Notes under the pieces: model-generated
Told to the model about the DNA's origin: nothing
Seen by the model: the letters and a program-made list of their open reading frames with translations, nothing else
Database searches by the model: none
In this document: one piece after another, positions 7,105-14,356 of the stretch
Layout: the number at the start of each line of letters is the position of its first letter
Position numbering within the stretch: position 1 is the stretch's first letter
Assembly (NCBI GenBank): GCA_002336985.1
Contig: DDFE01000166.1
Location: forward strand, 6,422 to 22,132
DNA: 15,711 nt
Reading direction: 5' to 3'
Origin: Sphingomonadales bacterium UBA1936
Lineage (GTDB): Bacteria > Pseudomonadota > Alphaproteobacteria > Sphingomonadales > Sphingomonadaceae
Program-made: the position numbers and the translations under genes

Positions 7105-7126
7105 GGAGGGCGCGGGTGCGCGTCAT
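7082..7126 (-). CDS. Candidate leucine-rich leader peptide of leuA
   Basis: This short frame encodes MTRTRALLLRLTRP, with four leucine codons in five positions (CTC CTG CTT CGA CTT), and stops in the upstream arm of a 9-bp stem. Position, size and leucine clustering are what an attenuation leader for leucine synthesis would show. Against it, the ATG directly abuts a 12-bp hairpin, so there is no free Shine-Dalgarno sequence, and Arg and Leu codons are common in GC-rich DNA. Conservation across related genomes would settle it. Confidence 0.4.
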   Translation of the reverse strand: MTRTRALLLRLTRP

Positions 7127-7155
7127 GGGCCAGCGGCTACAACAGCCGCTGGCCC
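7127..7155 (-). terminator. Strong 12-bp hairpin after yceI, possible terminator
   Basis: A perfect 12-bp inverted repeat (GGGCCAGCGGCT and its complement) with a 5-nt loop begins 15 nt after the yceI stop. It is very GC-rich but no T-run follows in either direction. It may end yceI transcription, protect the yceI mRNA 3' end, or form the first stem of the leuA leader, since it directly touches the candidate leader-peptide ATG. Confidence 0.5.
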
Positions 7156-7169
7156 CGTGCAAGATAGTC

Positions 7170-7805
7170 TTACTTCATGAACCCGGCAGCAATCTTCAAA
7201 TGGACAGCATCGCTGACCATGGGGATGCCCATCGAAATGCCGAAGTCGCTGCGCTTGATGGTGGCGGTCGCCTCGAAGCCCAGGCCTTCCTTGCCCCCCA
7301 TCTGCGCCGGCATCTTGCCCGCGCCATAGAATTTGGCGGCCAGTGTGACGGGCTTGGTCACGCCGTTCAGCGTCAGGTTGCCCGTGATGGTCGCATTCTG
7401 GCCGCTGGCGACGACCTTGGTCGAGACGAACCTGGCATCGGCGGGCGTAGGGCCGAAGAAGTCCGGCTTGCCCCCGTCCTTGCCTGCGCGCAGCAGGTGG
7501 GCGGTCAGGCCGGTGCTTGCGGTGACGACCTTCGACACGGGAATGGTCACATCGACCTTGGCGGCATTCGGCTTCTTCGGATCGAACTGCAGCGTGCCGT
7601 TCACATCGCCGAAAATACCCCAATACGGGGTGAAGCCGAGGTGGTCGACTTCCCACATGACCAGGGTGTGATTGGGGTCGGTCGTGTAGCTGCCCCCGGT
7701 GATGGCAGCGGGGTTTTTCTGGCCCGGCGTCTGCATCGCCTGTTGCGCGATGATGGGGGTGGCGACCGCGATTGCGGCGGCGAGGGCTATGAGTTTCTTG
7801 CGCAT
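7170..7805 (-). CDS. YceI-family periplasmic lipid-binding protein
   Basis: YceI-family proteins are periplasmic lipocalin-like beta-barrels that bind isoprenoid or other long-chain lipids; the physiological ligand of most members is unknown. The 211-residue product has a clear signal peptide (MRKKLIALAAAIAVATPIIA, likely cleaved before QQ). Family segments follow: YTTDPNHTLVMWEVDHLGF near the start of the mature protein, GDVNGTLQFDPKKP, ATITGNLTLNGVTKPVTL and, near the end, IKRSDFGISMGIPMVSDAVHLKI. The frame is open 20 codons further upstream, but the ATG at 7805 is preferred: it begins the signal peptide and is preceded by a good GGGAG. It lies 101 nt after bioA and has its own upstream region with palindromes, so it is probably separately transcribed from the bio genes. 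Confidence 0.93.
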   Translation of the reverse strand: MRKKLIALAAAIAVATPIIAQQAMQTPGQKNPAAITGGSYTTDPNHTLVMWEVDHLGFTPYWGIFGDVNGTLQFDPKKPNAAKVDVTIPVSKVVTASTGLTAHLLRAGKDGGKPDFFGPTPADARFVSTKVVASGQNATITGNLTLNGVTKPVTLAAKFYGAGKMPAQMGGKEGLGFEATATIKRSDFGISMGIPMVSDAVHLKIAAGFMK

Positions 7806-7833
7806 GGGATACTCCCGTTGAAAATGGCGGCCT

Positions 7834-7861
7834 GTCTCGGCGGTCGAGACGCATGCGTCAA
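7834..7861 (-). promoter_or_regulatory. Palindromes and possible promoter upstream of yceI
   Basis: A perfect 12-bp palindrome GACGCATGCGTC (7848-7859) overlaps a hairpin GTCTCG/CGAGAC (7834-7850). On the minus strand TTGACG (7861-7856) could be a -35 hexamer; the position 17 nt further on (GAGACA) is a poor -10. The arrangement suggests an operator at a yceI promoter, but no regulator can be named. Confidence 0.3.
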
Positions 7862-7871
7862 ACAACGATTC

Positions 7872-7888
7872 GGAAACGGAACGTTTCC
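7872..7888 (-). terminator. Small hairpin after bioA, possible weak terminator
   Basis: GGAAACG and CGTTTCC form a 7-bp stem with a 3-nt loop, starting 18 nt after the bioA stop. There is no T-run, so termination is only a suggestion; it is the sole stem in the gap that could separate the bio genes from yceI. Confidence 0.3.
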
Positions 7889-7906
7889 ATTCGGTGGCCC
7901 GAAGGA

Positions 7907-9151
7907 TCAGAAGCTGTCCAGCGCTTCGCCGATCGTGGCGTAGATCTGCGCCAGTTCGCCGGGTGTGATGCCATAGGGCGGCATGATATAGATCGTATTG
8001 CCGAGCGGCCTCAGCAGGACGCCGCGGTCACGAAAATGCGCGATCAGGCGTGGTGCAAGCGCCGAGAGATAGCCGCCGTCCGGCACCGACATATCGAATG
8101 CCGCGATCGTGCCGATCTGACGCGCGTTTTGCACGCGAGGATGCGACGCGCAGGCGGCGAGTGCGGCACCCTGTGCCTCGCACAGCGTATCGATACGCGC
8201 GTGGACCGGTTCGTCGCGCCAGATCGCGAGATTGGCGTTGGCGGCTGCGCAGGCGATGGGGTTCGCGGTGTAGGAACTCGAATGATAGAACATTCGCGCC
8301 CGGTCGGTGGACCAGTGTGCCTGGAATATGGCTTCGGTACACAGCGTAACGGCGAGAGGAACCGCGCCGCCGGTCAGTCCTTTCGACAGGCACAGAATGT
8401 CCGGGATGACACCGGCCTGTTCACAGGCGAACAGCGTGCCGGTACGACCCCAGCCGGTCATCACTTCGTCGGCAATGAACAACGCATCATGTGCCGCGCA
8501 GATGCGACGCATTTCGGCTAGCGTCTCAGGCGTGTACATCAGCATGCCGCCGGCACCGAGGATCAGCGGCTCGACGATGAATGCAGCGGGTTTCGCGCGG
8601 CATGCGGCCTCCAGCGCATCGAGCGTCGCCTGTTCCTTGCCGATGGCAGGAAAGGGCACGGTCACGACGTCGAACAGCAACGGCGTATAGGGCTGATTGA
8701 ACACGCCCCGGGCACCCACCGACATCGCGCCGATGGTATCGCCATGATAGCTATGCTCCATCACGACGATGGTGCTGCGCGCATCACCGATGTTCGCCCA
8801 GTAACCGAGCGCCATCTTCAGCGCGACCTCGACACTGGTTGACCCGGAATCGGAAAAGAACACGCGGGTCAGAGGATCGGGTGTGATACGGACAAGTTCG
8901 GCGGCGAGCGTTTCGGCGGGCTCGTGCGTCCATCCGGCGAAGATCAACTGGTCGAGCCGTTCGGTCTGGTCGCGGATCGCGGCCATGATCCGCGGATGGG
9001 CATGTCCATGGGTCGTCACCCACCATGACGAGATAGCGTCGATCCAGCTTCGCCCGTCGGCGCCGAACAGCCGTGCACCCTCCGCCCGTTCGATCAGTGG
9101 CACGGGTTCCTGCAATCCATGCTGTGTGAAGGGATGCCAGACGGCGCTCAC
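7907..9151 (-). CDS. bioA: Adenosylmethionine-8-amino-7-oxononanoate aminotransferase
   Basis: BioA (DAPA synthase) transfers an amino group from S-adenosylmethionine to KAPA (8-amino-7-oxononanoate), giving DAPA, the third of the four final biotin steps. The 414 residues carry the class III aminotransferase marks: SSWWVTTHGHAHP near the start, DSGSTSVEVALKMA (101-114), HSYHGDT (133-139), the PLP-binding aspartate in IADEV (D228) and the PLP lysine in CLSKGLTGG (K257). The C-terminal LLRPLGNTIYIMPPY supports BioA over other class III enzymes. The start is GTG at 9151, inside a GTGA overlap with the bioD stop, so translation is coupled. It is the last gene of the bioFDA group; bioB is not in the window. 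The next gene begins 101 nt downstream. Confidence 0.97.
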   Translation of the reverse strand: MSAVWHPFTQHGLQEPVPLIERAEGARLFGADGRSWIDAISSWWVTTHGHAHPRIMAAIRDQTERLDQLIFAGWTHEPAETLAAELVRITPDPLTRVFFSDSGSTSVEVALKMALGYWANIGDARSTIVVMEHSYHGDTIGAMSVGARGVFNQPYTPLLFDVVTVPFPAIGKEQATLDALEAACRAKPAAFIVEPLILGAGGMLMYTPETLAEMRRICAAHDALFIADEVMTGWGRTGTLFACEQAGVIPDILCLSKGLTGGAVPLAVTLCTEAIFQAHWSTDRARMFYHSSSYTANPIACAAANANLAIWRDEPVHARIDTLCEAQGAALAACASHPRVQNARQIGTIAAFDMSVPDGGYLSALAPRLIAHFRDRGVLLRPLGNTIYIMPPYGITPGELAQIYATIGEALDSF

Positions 9152-9759
9152 TGGAAATCGGCCAGATCGAAATTTGCGGCGAAAGCGGCCGACAGGGTCT
9201 CACGGGTGAGTGGATCGAGGCGGGGGAGGCGGCCCAGGCGCTTGCAACCGGAGAGCGCCGGGATGATCGCCTCGCTGTCCGGCACGGCGTCGCCGATGAA
9301 GGTGATGCCGTGGATATGGACGCCTCGCCTGCGCAGGGCTTCGACGGTCAACAGGCTGTGATTGATCGTCCCGAGCGCGGTCCGTGCACAGACGATCACC
9401 GGAATCTGCCAGCGGGCGAACAGGTCAGCATACAGCGTATCGCGTGTGACCGGCACCAGTGCGCCGCCCGCACCTTCGATGACCAAGGGGCCGGATGGTG
9501 GCCGGAGCGATGCGGTATCGATCGTCACGCCGTCGAACTCCGCCGCCAGATGCGGCGATGCGGGAGTAGCGAGACGATAGGCTTCGGGCAGGGGTGTTAT
9601 GCCGGTCAGCCGTTCGACGGCCTGACTGTCGGTTTCCTCATCGAGGCCCGCCTGGACAGGCTTCCAATAGGGAACGTCCAACGCACCCGCGAGGGCGGCC
9701 GCGAAGACGGTTTTGCCGATACCCGTGTCTGTCCCCGTGACGATGAAACGTGCGGTCAT
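9148..9759 (-). CDS. bioD: Dethiobiotin synthetase
   Basis: BioD carboxylates DAPA with ATP and CO2 to close the ureido ring of dethiobiotin. The 203-residue product has the P-loop GTDTGIGKT at 9-17, the substrate-binding KPVQAG at 33-38 and the conserved IEGAGGALVPV at 93-103, all in the usual order. The frame is open far upstream (to about 10191), but that part is bioF in another frame. The ATG at 9759 gives the standard MTARFIVTGTDTG start and overlaps the bioF stop by ATGA. Its own stop overlaps the bioA start by 4 nt. In pathway terms BioD acts after BioA, although its gene comes first. Confidence 0.97.
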   Translation of the reverse strand: MTARFIVTGTDTGIGKTVFAAALAGALDVPYWKPVQAGLDEETDSQAVERLTGITPLPEAYRLATPASPHLAAEFDGVTIDTASLRPPSGPLVIEGAGGALVPVTRDTLYADLFARWQIPVIVCARTALGTINHSLLTVEALRRRGVHIHGITFIGDAVPDSEAIIPALSGCKRLGRLPRLDPLTRETLSAAFAANFDLADFQ

Positions 9760-10880
9760 GCCGCCGCCATAGCCCCGGCGAGCGCCGTGGCCATAGCATC
9801 GATTTCTTGTGCGTCGGCATTGAGCGTTATCGAAATGCGTAACCGCGCCGTGCCTTGCGGGACCGTCGGCGGGCGAATGCCGCGAATGTCGAATCCTGTA
9901 TCCTGCAATGTGGAGGCGATCCGCATCGTGCGGCCATTGTCTCCGATGATGACGGGCAGGATCTGCGAGCCGCTGGCCGGCACGCCGAGTGGTTCGAGCA
10001 AGATTTCGGCCTGCCTTATCTGTGCCTGAAGGCGGCTGCGCAGTTCGGGTTCGGCTGCGACGATTTCGATCGCCTGCCGCACCAGCCACGCCATCAGCGG
10101 GGAGGGGGCGGTGGAGAAGATAAACGGCCGGCCGCGGTTGACGACGAAGTCGGTGACGACGCGCGGGCCGCACAACAACGCGCCTTCGCACCCCAGTGCC
10201 TTTCCACAGGTATGGAGCGTGATGACGTTCGCGCGTTCGCCAAGGGCGTGCGCCAACCCTTGACCTTCAGGTCCGAAAACGCCGGTCGCGTGCGCTTCGT
10301 CGATGATCAACACTGCGTCATGGCGCGCGGCAATCTCGGCGAGCCCGGCGAGCGGTGCTCGGTCGCCGTCCATGCTGTAGAGGCTTTCGACCGCGATCCA
10401 TGGCGTGCCGTTTCCGCCAGCGTGCCGCCAAGCAGCGATCGTATCGTCGAACGCCTGGACGTCGTTGTGCCTGGCACCAACGCGCTCGGCCCGCCCGAGC
10501 CGCATGCCGTCATGCGCGCTCGCATGGATGAGTTCGTCATGGATGATCAGGTCGCCGCGCTGTGGCAGCGTCGCGAACAGTGCGGCATTCGCCACAAAAC
10601 CGGTCGCGAAATACAGTGCGGATTCACTGCCATAGTGTCGTGCGGCGCTCGCCTCGAGCGCTTCATGGGCTTCGTGATTACCGCGCAGCAACCGGGATCC
10701 GCCCGATCCCGCCGGGATGCCGAGCGCAATTCCCTCGGTCAGCAAGGCTCGCAGTCGCTGCGACCCCGCCAGCCCGAGATAGTCGTTGGACGCGAAGTCG
10801 ATCCCGCGTCGCGGCATGAGCGCGCGGAGGCGGTTGTCCGCCTCCAGCGCGTCCAGCTGGCGCCGCTGCGCTTCGAACAT
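9756..10880 (-). CDS. bioF: 8-amino-7-oxononanoate synthase
   Basis: BioF condenses pimeloyl-ACP (or pimeloyl-CoA) with L-alanine to KAPA, using PLP. The 374 residues show the alpha-oxoamine synthase pattern: IDFASNDYLGL (27-37), GSGGSRLLRGNHEAHEALE (58-76), IIDEAHATGVFGPEGQGLAH (193-212, a PLP-contacting aspartate at D195) and the PLP lysine in HTCGKALG (K227). The frame extends 16 codons further upstream into ilvC, but the ATG at 10880 gives the normal N-terminus. It begins only 5 nt after the ilvC stop, with no good Shine-Dalgarno sequence and no space for a promoter or a biotin-responsive operator. It therefore appears to depend on read-through and translation from ilvC (inference). Confidence 0.96.
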   Translation of the reverse strand: MFEAQRRQLDALEADNRLRALMPRRGIDFASNDYLGLAGSQRLRALLTEGIALGIPAGSGGSRLLRGNHEAHEALEASAARHYGSESALYFATGFVANAALFATLPQRGDLIIHDELIHASAHDGMRLGRAERVGARHNDVQAFDDTIAAWRHAGGNGTPWIAVESLYSMDGDRAPLAGLAEIAARHDAVLIIDEAHATGVFGPEGQGLAHALGERANVITLHTCGKALGCEGALLCGPRVVTDFVVNRGRPFIFSTAPSPLMAWLVRQAIEIVAAEPELRSRLQAQIRQAEILLEPLGVPASGSQILPVIIGDNGRTMRIASTLQDTGFDIRGIRPPTVPQGTARLRISITLNADAQEIDAMATALAGAMAAA

Positions 10881-10885
10881 CGTGC

Positions 10886-11905
10886 TTAGTTCTTCGTCTG
10901 GTCGACCAGCTTGTTGGCCGCGATCCACGGCATCATTGCGCGCAGCTCAGCACCCGTCTTTTCGATCGGGTGCGCTTCAGCGGCTTTGCGCGCGGCCTTC
11001 AGTTCCGGCTGGCCTGCACGGTTATCGAGGACGAAGTTCTTCACGAACCGGCCCGACTGGATGTCGGCGAGCACGCGCTTCATTTCGGCCTTGGTCTCGG
11101 CGGTGATAATGCGCGGACCCGTGGTGATGTCGCCATATTCCGCGGTATTCGAGATCGAATAGCGCATGTTGGCAATGCCGCCTTCGTAGAGCAGGTCGAC
11201 GATCAGCTTGGTTTCGTGGAGGCACTCGAAATAGGCCATTTCGGGGGCGTAGCCCGCCTCGACCAGCGTTTCGAACCCGGCCTGGATCAGGTGGGTGATG
11301 CCGCCGCACAGAACGGCCTGCTCGCCGAACAGATCGGTTTCGCACTCTTCCTTGAAATTCGTTTCGATGATGCCCGAGCGGCCGCCACCGACGCCCGAGG
11401 CATAGGCCAGCGCCACGTCATGCGCGTTGCCGGTCGCATCCTGGTGGATGGCGATGAGGCAGGGAACGCCGCCGCCGCGAACATATTCGCTGCGCACGGT
11501 GTGCCCCGGACCCTTTGGCGCGATCATGATGACGTCGATGTCGGCGGGCGGTTCGATCAGGCCGAAATGGACGTTCAGGCCGTGCGCAAAGGCGATCGCG
11601 GCACCAGCCTTCATGTTGCCCTTCAGGTCGTTCTCCCAGATCGCGGCCTGATGCTCGTCGGGTGCGAGGATCATCAGGATATCGGCCCATTTCGCCGCCT
11701 CCTTGTTCGACAACACCTTGAAACCGGCGTCGGTGGCCTTCTTTGCAGTGGCTGAACCTTCGCGCAGCGCGATGGCGACCTCTGCAACGCCCGAGTCGCG
11801 CAGGTTCTGCGCATGGGCATGCCCCTGCGACCCGTAACCGACGATCGCGATCTTCTTGTTCTTGATGAGACCCAGATCGGCGTCCCGGTCGTAATAAACG
11901 CGCAT
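10886..11905 (-). CDS. ilvC: Ketol-acid reductoisomerase, class I
   Basis: IlvC isomerises and reduces acetolactate or acetohydroxybutyrate with NADPH in valine and isoleucine synthesis. The 339-residue length is that of the short class I enzymes. Visible marks are the Rossmann loop GYGSQGHAHAQNLRDSG (23-39), the cofactor loop LREGS (47-51) that favours NADPH, the catalytic-domain AHGLN (H108) and PKGPG (K131), and the metal ligands D191 and E195 in TDLFGEQ. E227 and E231 lie in FECLHETK. It follows ilvN, but 161 nt of folded repeat sequence lies between, so its expression may differ from ilvBN. A GGGAAA before the ATG is a modest ribosome-binding site. bioF follows after 5 nt. Confidence 0.98.
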   Translation of the reverse strand: MRVYYDRDADLGLIKNKKIAIVGYGSQGHAHAQNLRDSGVAEVAIALREGSATAKKATDAGFKVLSNKEAAKWADILMILAPDEHQAAIWENDLKGNMKAGAAIAFAHGLNVHFGLIEPPADIDVIMIAPKGPGHTVRSEYVRGGGVPCLIAIHQDATGNAHDVALAYASGVGGGRSGIIETNFKEECETDLFGEQAVLCGGITHLIQAGFETLVEAGYAPEMAYFECLHETKLIVDLLYEGGIANMRYSISNTAEYGDITTGPRIITAETKAEMKRVLADIQSGRFVKNFVLDNRAGQPELKAARKAAEAHPIEKTGAELRAMMPWIAANKLVDQTKN

Positions 11906-11925
11906 TGTAATTTCCCGCTTTAGCT

Positions 11926-12058
11926 CCTCTCCCCCTGCGGGAGAGGATACGAAGACTTGGGCGCAGCCCTAGTCGAAGTTGGTGAGGGGTTGGAGGGACG
12001 ATCCCTCACCCTCCCACGCCTGCGGCGCGGGCCCCTCCCTCTCCCGCAGGGGGAGAGG
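11926..12058. repeat. Palindromic intergenic repeat between ilvN and ilvC
   Basis: Two 21-nt arms (11926-11946 and 12038-12058) are perfect inverse complements. Each also folds by itself (CCTCTCCC...GGGAGAGG). Between them lie further stems: GACT.GGGC/GCCC.AGTC with one mismatch at about 11954-11972, and GGTGAGGG/CCCTCACC (11981-11988 with 12003-12010). Only short flanks (20 nt on the ilvC side, 8 nt on the ilvN side) are left in the gap. Similar GC-rich elements of the form CTCCC...GCGGGAG are, from memory, dispersed in sphingomonad intergenic regions. It sits inside a minus-strand operon, so it will be transcribed and could act as a partial terminator, processing site or mRNA stabiliser (inference). 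No coding sequence is seen. Confidence 0.85.
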
Positions 12059-12066
12059 GGTAAAAA

Positions 12067-12582
12067 CTAAACCGCCGTCTTCCCCCGTGCCATGGCGACG
12101 ATGCCCGTGCGGGCGACTTCGACCAGCCCGATCTCGCCCATCAGCGCAACGAACCTGTCGATCTTGGTCGAGGCGCCGGTCACTTCGAACACGAAACTCG
12201 AAATCGTCGTATCGACGACATTGGCGCGGAATACCTCGGCGAGGCGCAGTGCCTCGATCCGATGTTCGCCCACGCCCGCAACCTTCACCAGCGCGAGTTC
12301 GCGCTCGATATGTTCGCCAAGCGTCGTCAGGTCGGTGACCTTGTGCACGGGTACCAGCCGGTCGAGTTGTGCCACGACCTGTTCGATGACCGCCGCGGTA
12401 CCGCTGGTCACGATGGTAATGCGCGAAACCGCATCATCGGCGCTGATGTCGGCGACGGTCAGGCTTTCGATGTTATAGCCGCGTGCCGAAAAAAGCCCGG
12501 CAATGCGCGCGAGCACGCCCGATTCATTGTCCACTGTGACGCTGAGCGTGTGCCGCTCGCTGGGTCCGGTCTTGATATGCAT
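12067..12582 (-). CDS. ilvN: Acetolactate synthase small (regulatory) subunit
   Basis: This subunit binds valine and activates and feedback-controls the catalytic subunit. The 171-residue product has an N-terminal ACT domain, HTLSVTVDNESGVLARIAGLFSARGYNIESL within residues 11-41, with the Gly-rich turn that forms the valine site. A C-terminal domain follows, with VFRANVVDTTISSFVFEVTGASTKIDRFV and a RTGIVAMARG end. It resembles the IlvH/IlvN type of normal length (about 160-170). The ATG shares one nucleotide with the ilvB stop (TGATG), so translation is coupled and subunit amounts are probably balanced. Downstream is the palindromic repeat. Confidence 0.97.
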   Translation of the reverse strand: MHIKTGPSERHTLSVTVDNESGVLARIAGLFSARGYNIESLTVADISADDAVSRITIVTSGTAAVIEQVVAQLDRLVPVHKVTDLTTLGEHIERELALVKVAGVGEHRIEALRLAEVFRANVVDTTISSFVFEVTGASTKIDRFVALMGEIGLVEVARTGIVAMARGKTAV

Positions 12583-14330
12583 CAGACCAGTGCCTTCGCT
12601 TCGTCGTCCATGGTGCCGGACACCTGCTCGGGTGCCAGAATCATGTCGTTATGTGCGTTACCGCTTGGGATCATCGGGAAACAGTTCGCCTGTTTCGCGA
12701 CGAGGCAATCGACGATGACCGGTCCGTCATGGGCGAGCATTTCCGCAATACCGGCATCGAGCGCATCGGGGCTTTCGATCCGGACGCCCTTCCAGCCGTA
12801 AGCTTCGCCCAGCTTCACGAAGTCGGGTAAGGCGTCCGAGTAGCTTTCCGAATAGCGGCTTTCATAGGTCAGTTCCTGCCACTGGCGGACCATGCCCATG
12901 TACTCGTTGTTCAGGATGAAGATCTTGACCGGCAAGCGGTATTGCGTCGCTGTCGCCAGTTCCTGGATGTTCATCTGGATCGATGCTTCGCCAGCGATGT
13001 CGATGACGAGCGCATTCGGGTTGCCGAGCTGCGCGCCGATCGCGGCGGGCAGGCCGTAACCCATGGTGCCGAGGCCGCCCGAGGTCAGCCATTTGTTGGG
13101 CGCTTCGAAATCGAAGTGCTGCGCCGCCCACATCTGGTGCTGGCCGACTTCGGTCGTGATGATCGGCTGTTTCTTGTGCGTCGCCTCCCACAGCGCCCGG
13201 ATCGCGTGCTGCGGCATGATTTCGGCCTTCGACTTGGCGAAGCTGAGCGACTTCTTCGCGCGCCATTTGTCGATCTGCGCCCACCATGCCTTCAGGTCGG
13301 GCTTTGGATGCTGGCGTGCCTTCCACAGTTTGACCGCATCCTCGAGCACGCGGCCGACATCGCCGACGACGGCCAGGTCGACGCGCACCGTCTTGTTGAT
13401 CGAACTGCGGTCGATATCGACATGGATTTTCTTCGATTTCGGACTGAACGCATCGAGGCGGCCGGTCACGCGGTCGTCGAAACGGCTGCCGAGCGCCACG
13501 ATCAGGTCGGCGCCGTGCATCGCCATATTGGCTTCATAGGTGCCATGCATGCCGAGCATGCCCAACCACTGTTCGCCGCTCGCCGGATAGGCGCCAAGGC
13601 CCATCAGTGTGGATGTGACAGGCGCACCTGTGATCCGCGCGAGTTCGCGCAGCATCTGGCTCGCACCGGGGCCGGAGTTGATGATGCCGCCACCGGTGTA
13701 GAGCACCGGGCGTTCGGCGGCCGCGAGCATCTCGACCAGCGTCTCGACCGACTTCGCTTCCGGCTTGAGGGCAGGGCGGTACGTCCTGTGCTGGATCTTG
13801 CCAGGATTGCTGTACCGCGCCGTCGCGACCTGCACGTCCTTCGGGATATCGACGACGACAGGTCCGGGACGCCCGGAGGTCGCGATATGGAAGGCTTCAT
13901 GGATGATGCCGCCGAGCTTCGCCGGGTCCTTCACGAGGTAGTTATGCTTGGTGCAGTGGCGCGTGATGCCGACGGTGTCGGCTTCCTGGAACGCATCGGT
14001 ACCGATCAATGCCGTCGGAACCTGACCGGTGATGACGACCATCGGGATCGAGTCCATCAGCGCGTCGGTGATGCCGGTGATCGCATTGGTCGCGCCGGGG
14101 CCGGAGGTGACGAGCACGACGCCGGGCTTGCCGGTCGAGCGCGCATAGCCCTCCGCCGCATGAGTCGCCGCCTGTTCGTGACGGACGAGGATGTGCTTGA
14201 TCCGCTTCTGCTTGAACAGCGCGTCATAAATCGGAAGCACCGCACCGCCGGGATAGCCGAATACGATCTCCACGCCGAGATCGGCGAGCGCCTCGACAAG
14301 GATTTCGGCTCCGGGCAGTTCGGTGGGCAT
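12582..14330 (-). CDS. ilvB: Acetolactate synthase large (catalytic) subunit
   Basis: This ThDP-dependent enzyme makes acetolactate from two pyruvates, or acetohydroxybutyrate from pyruvate and 2-ketobutyrate, the first common step of branched-chain synthesis. The product has 582 residues, a normal length. E52 in RHEQAATHAAEGYAR is the cofactor-activating glutamate. Family segments VTSGPGATNAITG, TGQVPTALIGTDAFQE, GSRFDDRVTG, GTMGYGLPAAIGAQ and ILNNEYMGMVRQWQE are present. The ThDP/Mg motif reads GEASIQMN (447-454) with E448 where most members have Asp. P105 and W484 are the usual herbicide-site residues, so no resistance change is seen there. The ATG at 14330 follows a good AGGAC ribosome-binding site. 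A candidate promoter lies just upstream, overlapping the end of miaA. Confidence 0.98.
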   Translation of the reverse strand: MPTELPGAEILVEALADLGVEIVFGYPGGAVLPIYDALFKQKRIKHILVRHEQAATHAAEGYARSTGKPGVVLVTSGPGATNAITGITDALMDSIPMVVITGQVPTALIGTDAFQEADTVGITRHCTKHNYLVKDPAKLGGIIHEAFHIATSGRPGPVVVDIPKDVQVATARYSNPGKIQHRTYRPALKPEAKSVETLVEMLAAAERPVLYTGGGIINSGPGASQMLRELARITGAPVTSTLMGLGAYPASGEQWLGMLGMHGTYEANMAMHGADLIVALGSRFDDRVTGRLDAFSPKSKKIHVDIDRSSINKTVRVDLAVVGDVGRVLEDAVKLWKARQHPKPDLKAWWAQIDKWRAKKSLSFAKSKAEIMPQHAIRALWEATHKKQPIITTEVGQHQMWAAQHFDFEAPNKWLTSGGLGTMGYGLPAAIGAQLGNPNALVIDIAGEASIQMNIQELATATQYRLPVKIFILNNEYMGMVRQWQELTYESRYSESYSDALPDFVKLGEAYGWKGVRIESPDALDAGIAEMLAHDGPVIVDCLVAKQANCFPMIPSGNAHNDMILAPEQVSGTMDDEAKALV

Positions 14331-14356
14331 GATACGTCCTTTGTTGCAGTGCGGCG

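Noticed and set aside
9760..10191. N-terminal extension of the bioD reading frame
   Set aside because: It overlaps bioF in another frame, and the P-loop is at its normal distance only from the ATG at 9759.
9855..10889. 344-codon open frame on the plus strand opposite bioF
   Set aside because: It is antisense to bioF, which has all family motifs; no independent coding signal is seen.
11926..12058. CRISPR-like or tandem repeat array
   Set aside because: There are only two arms, inverted rather than direct, with no regular spacers and no cas genes nearby.
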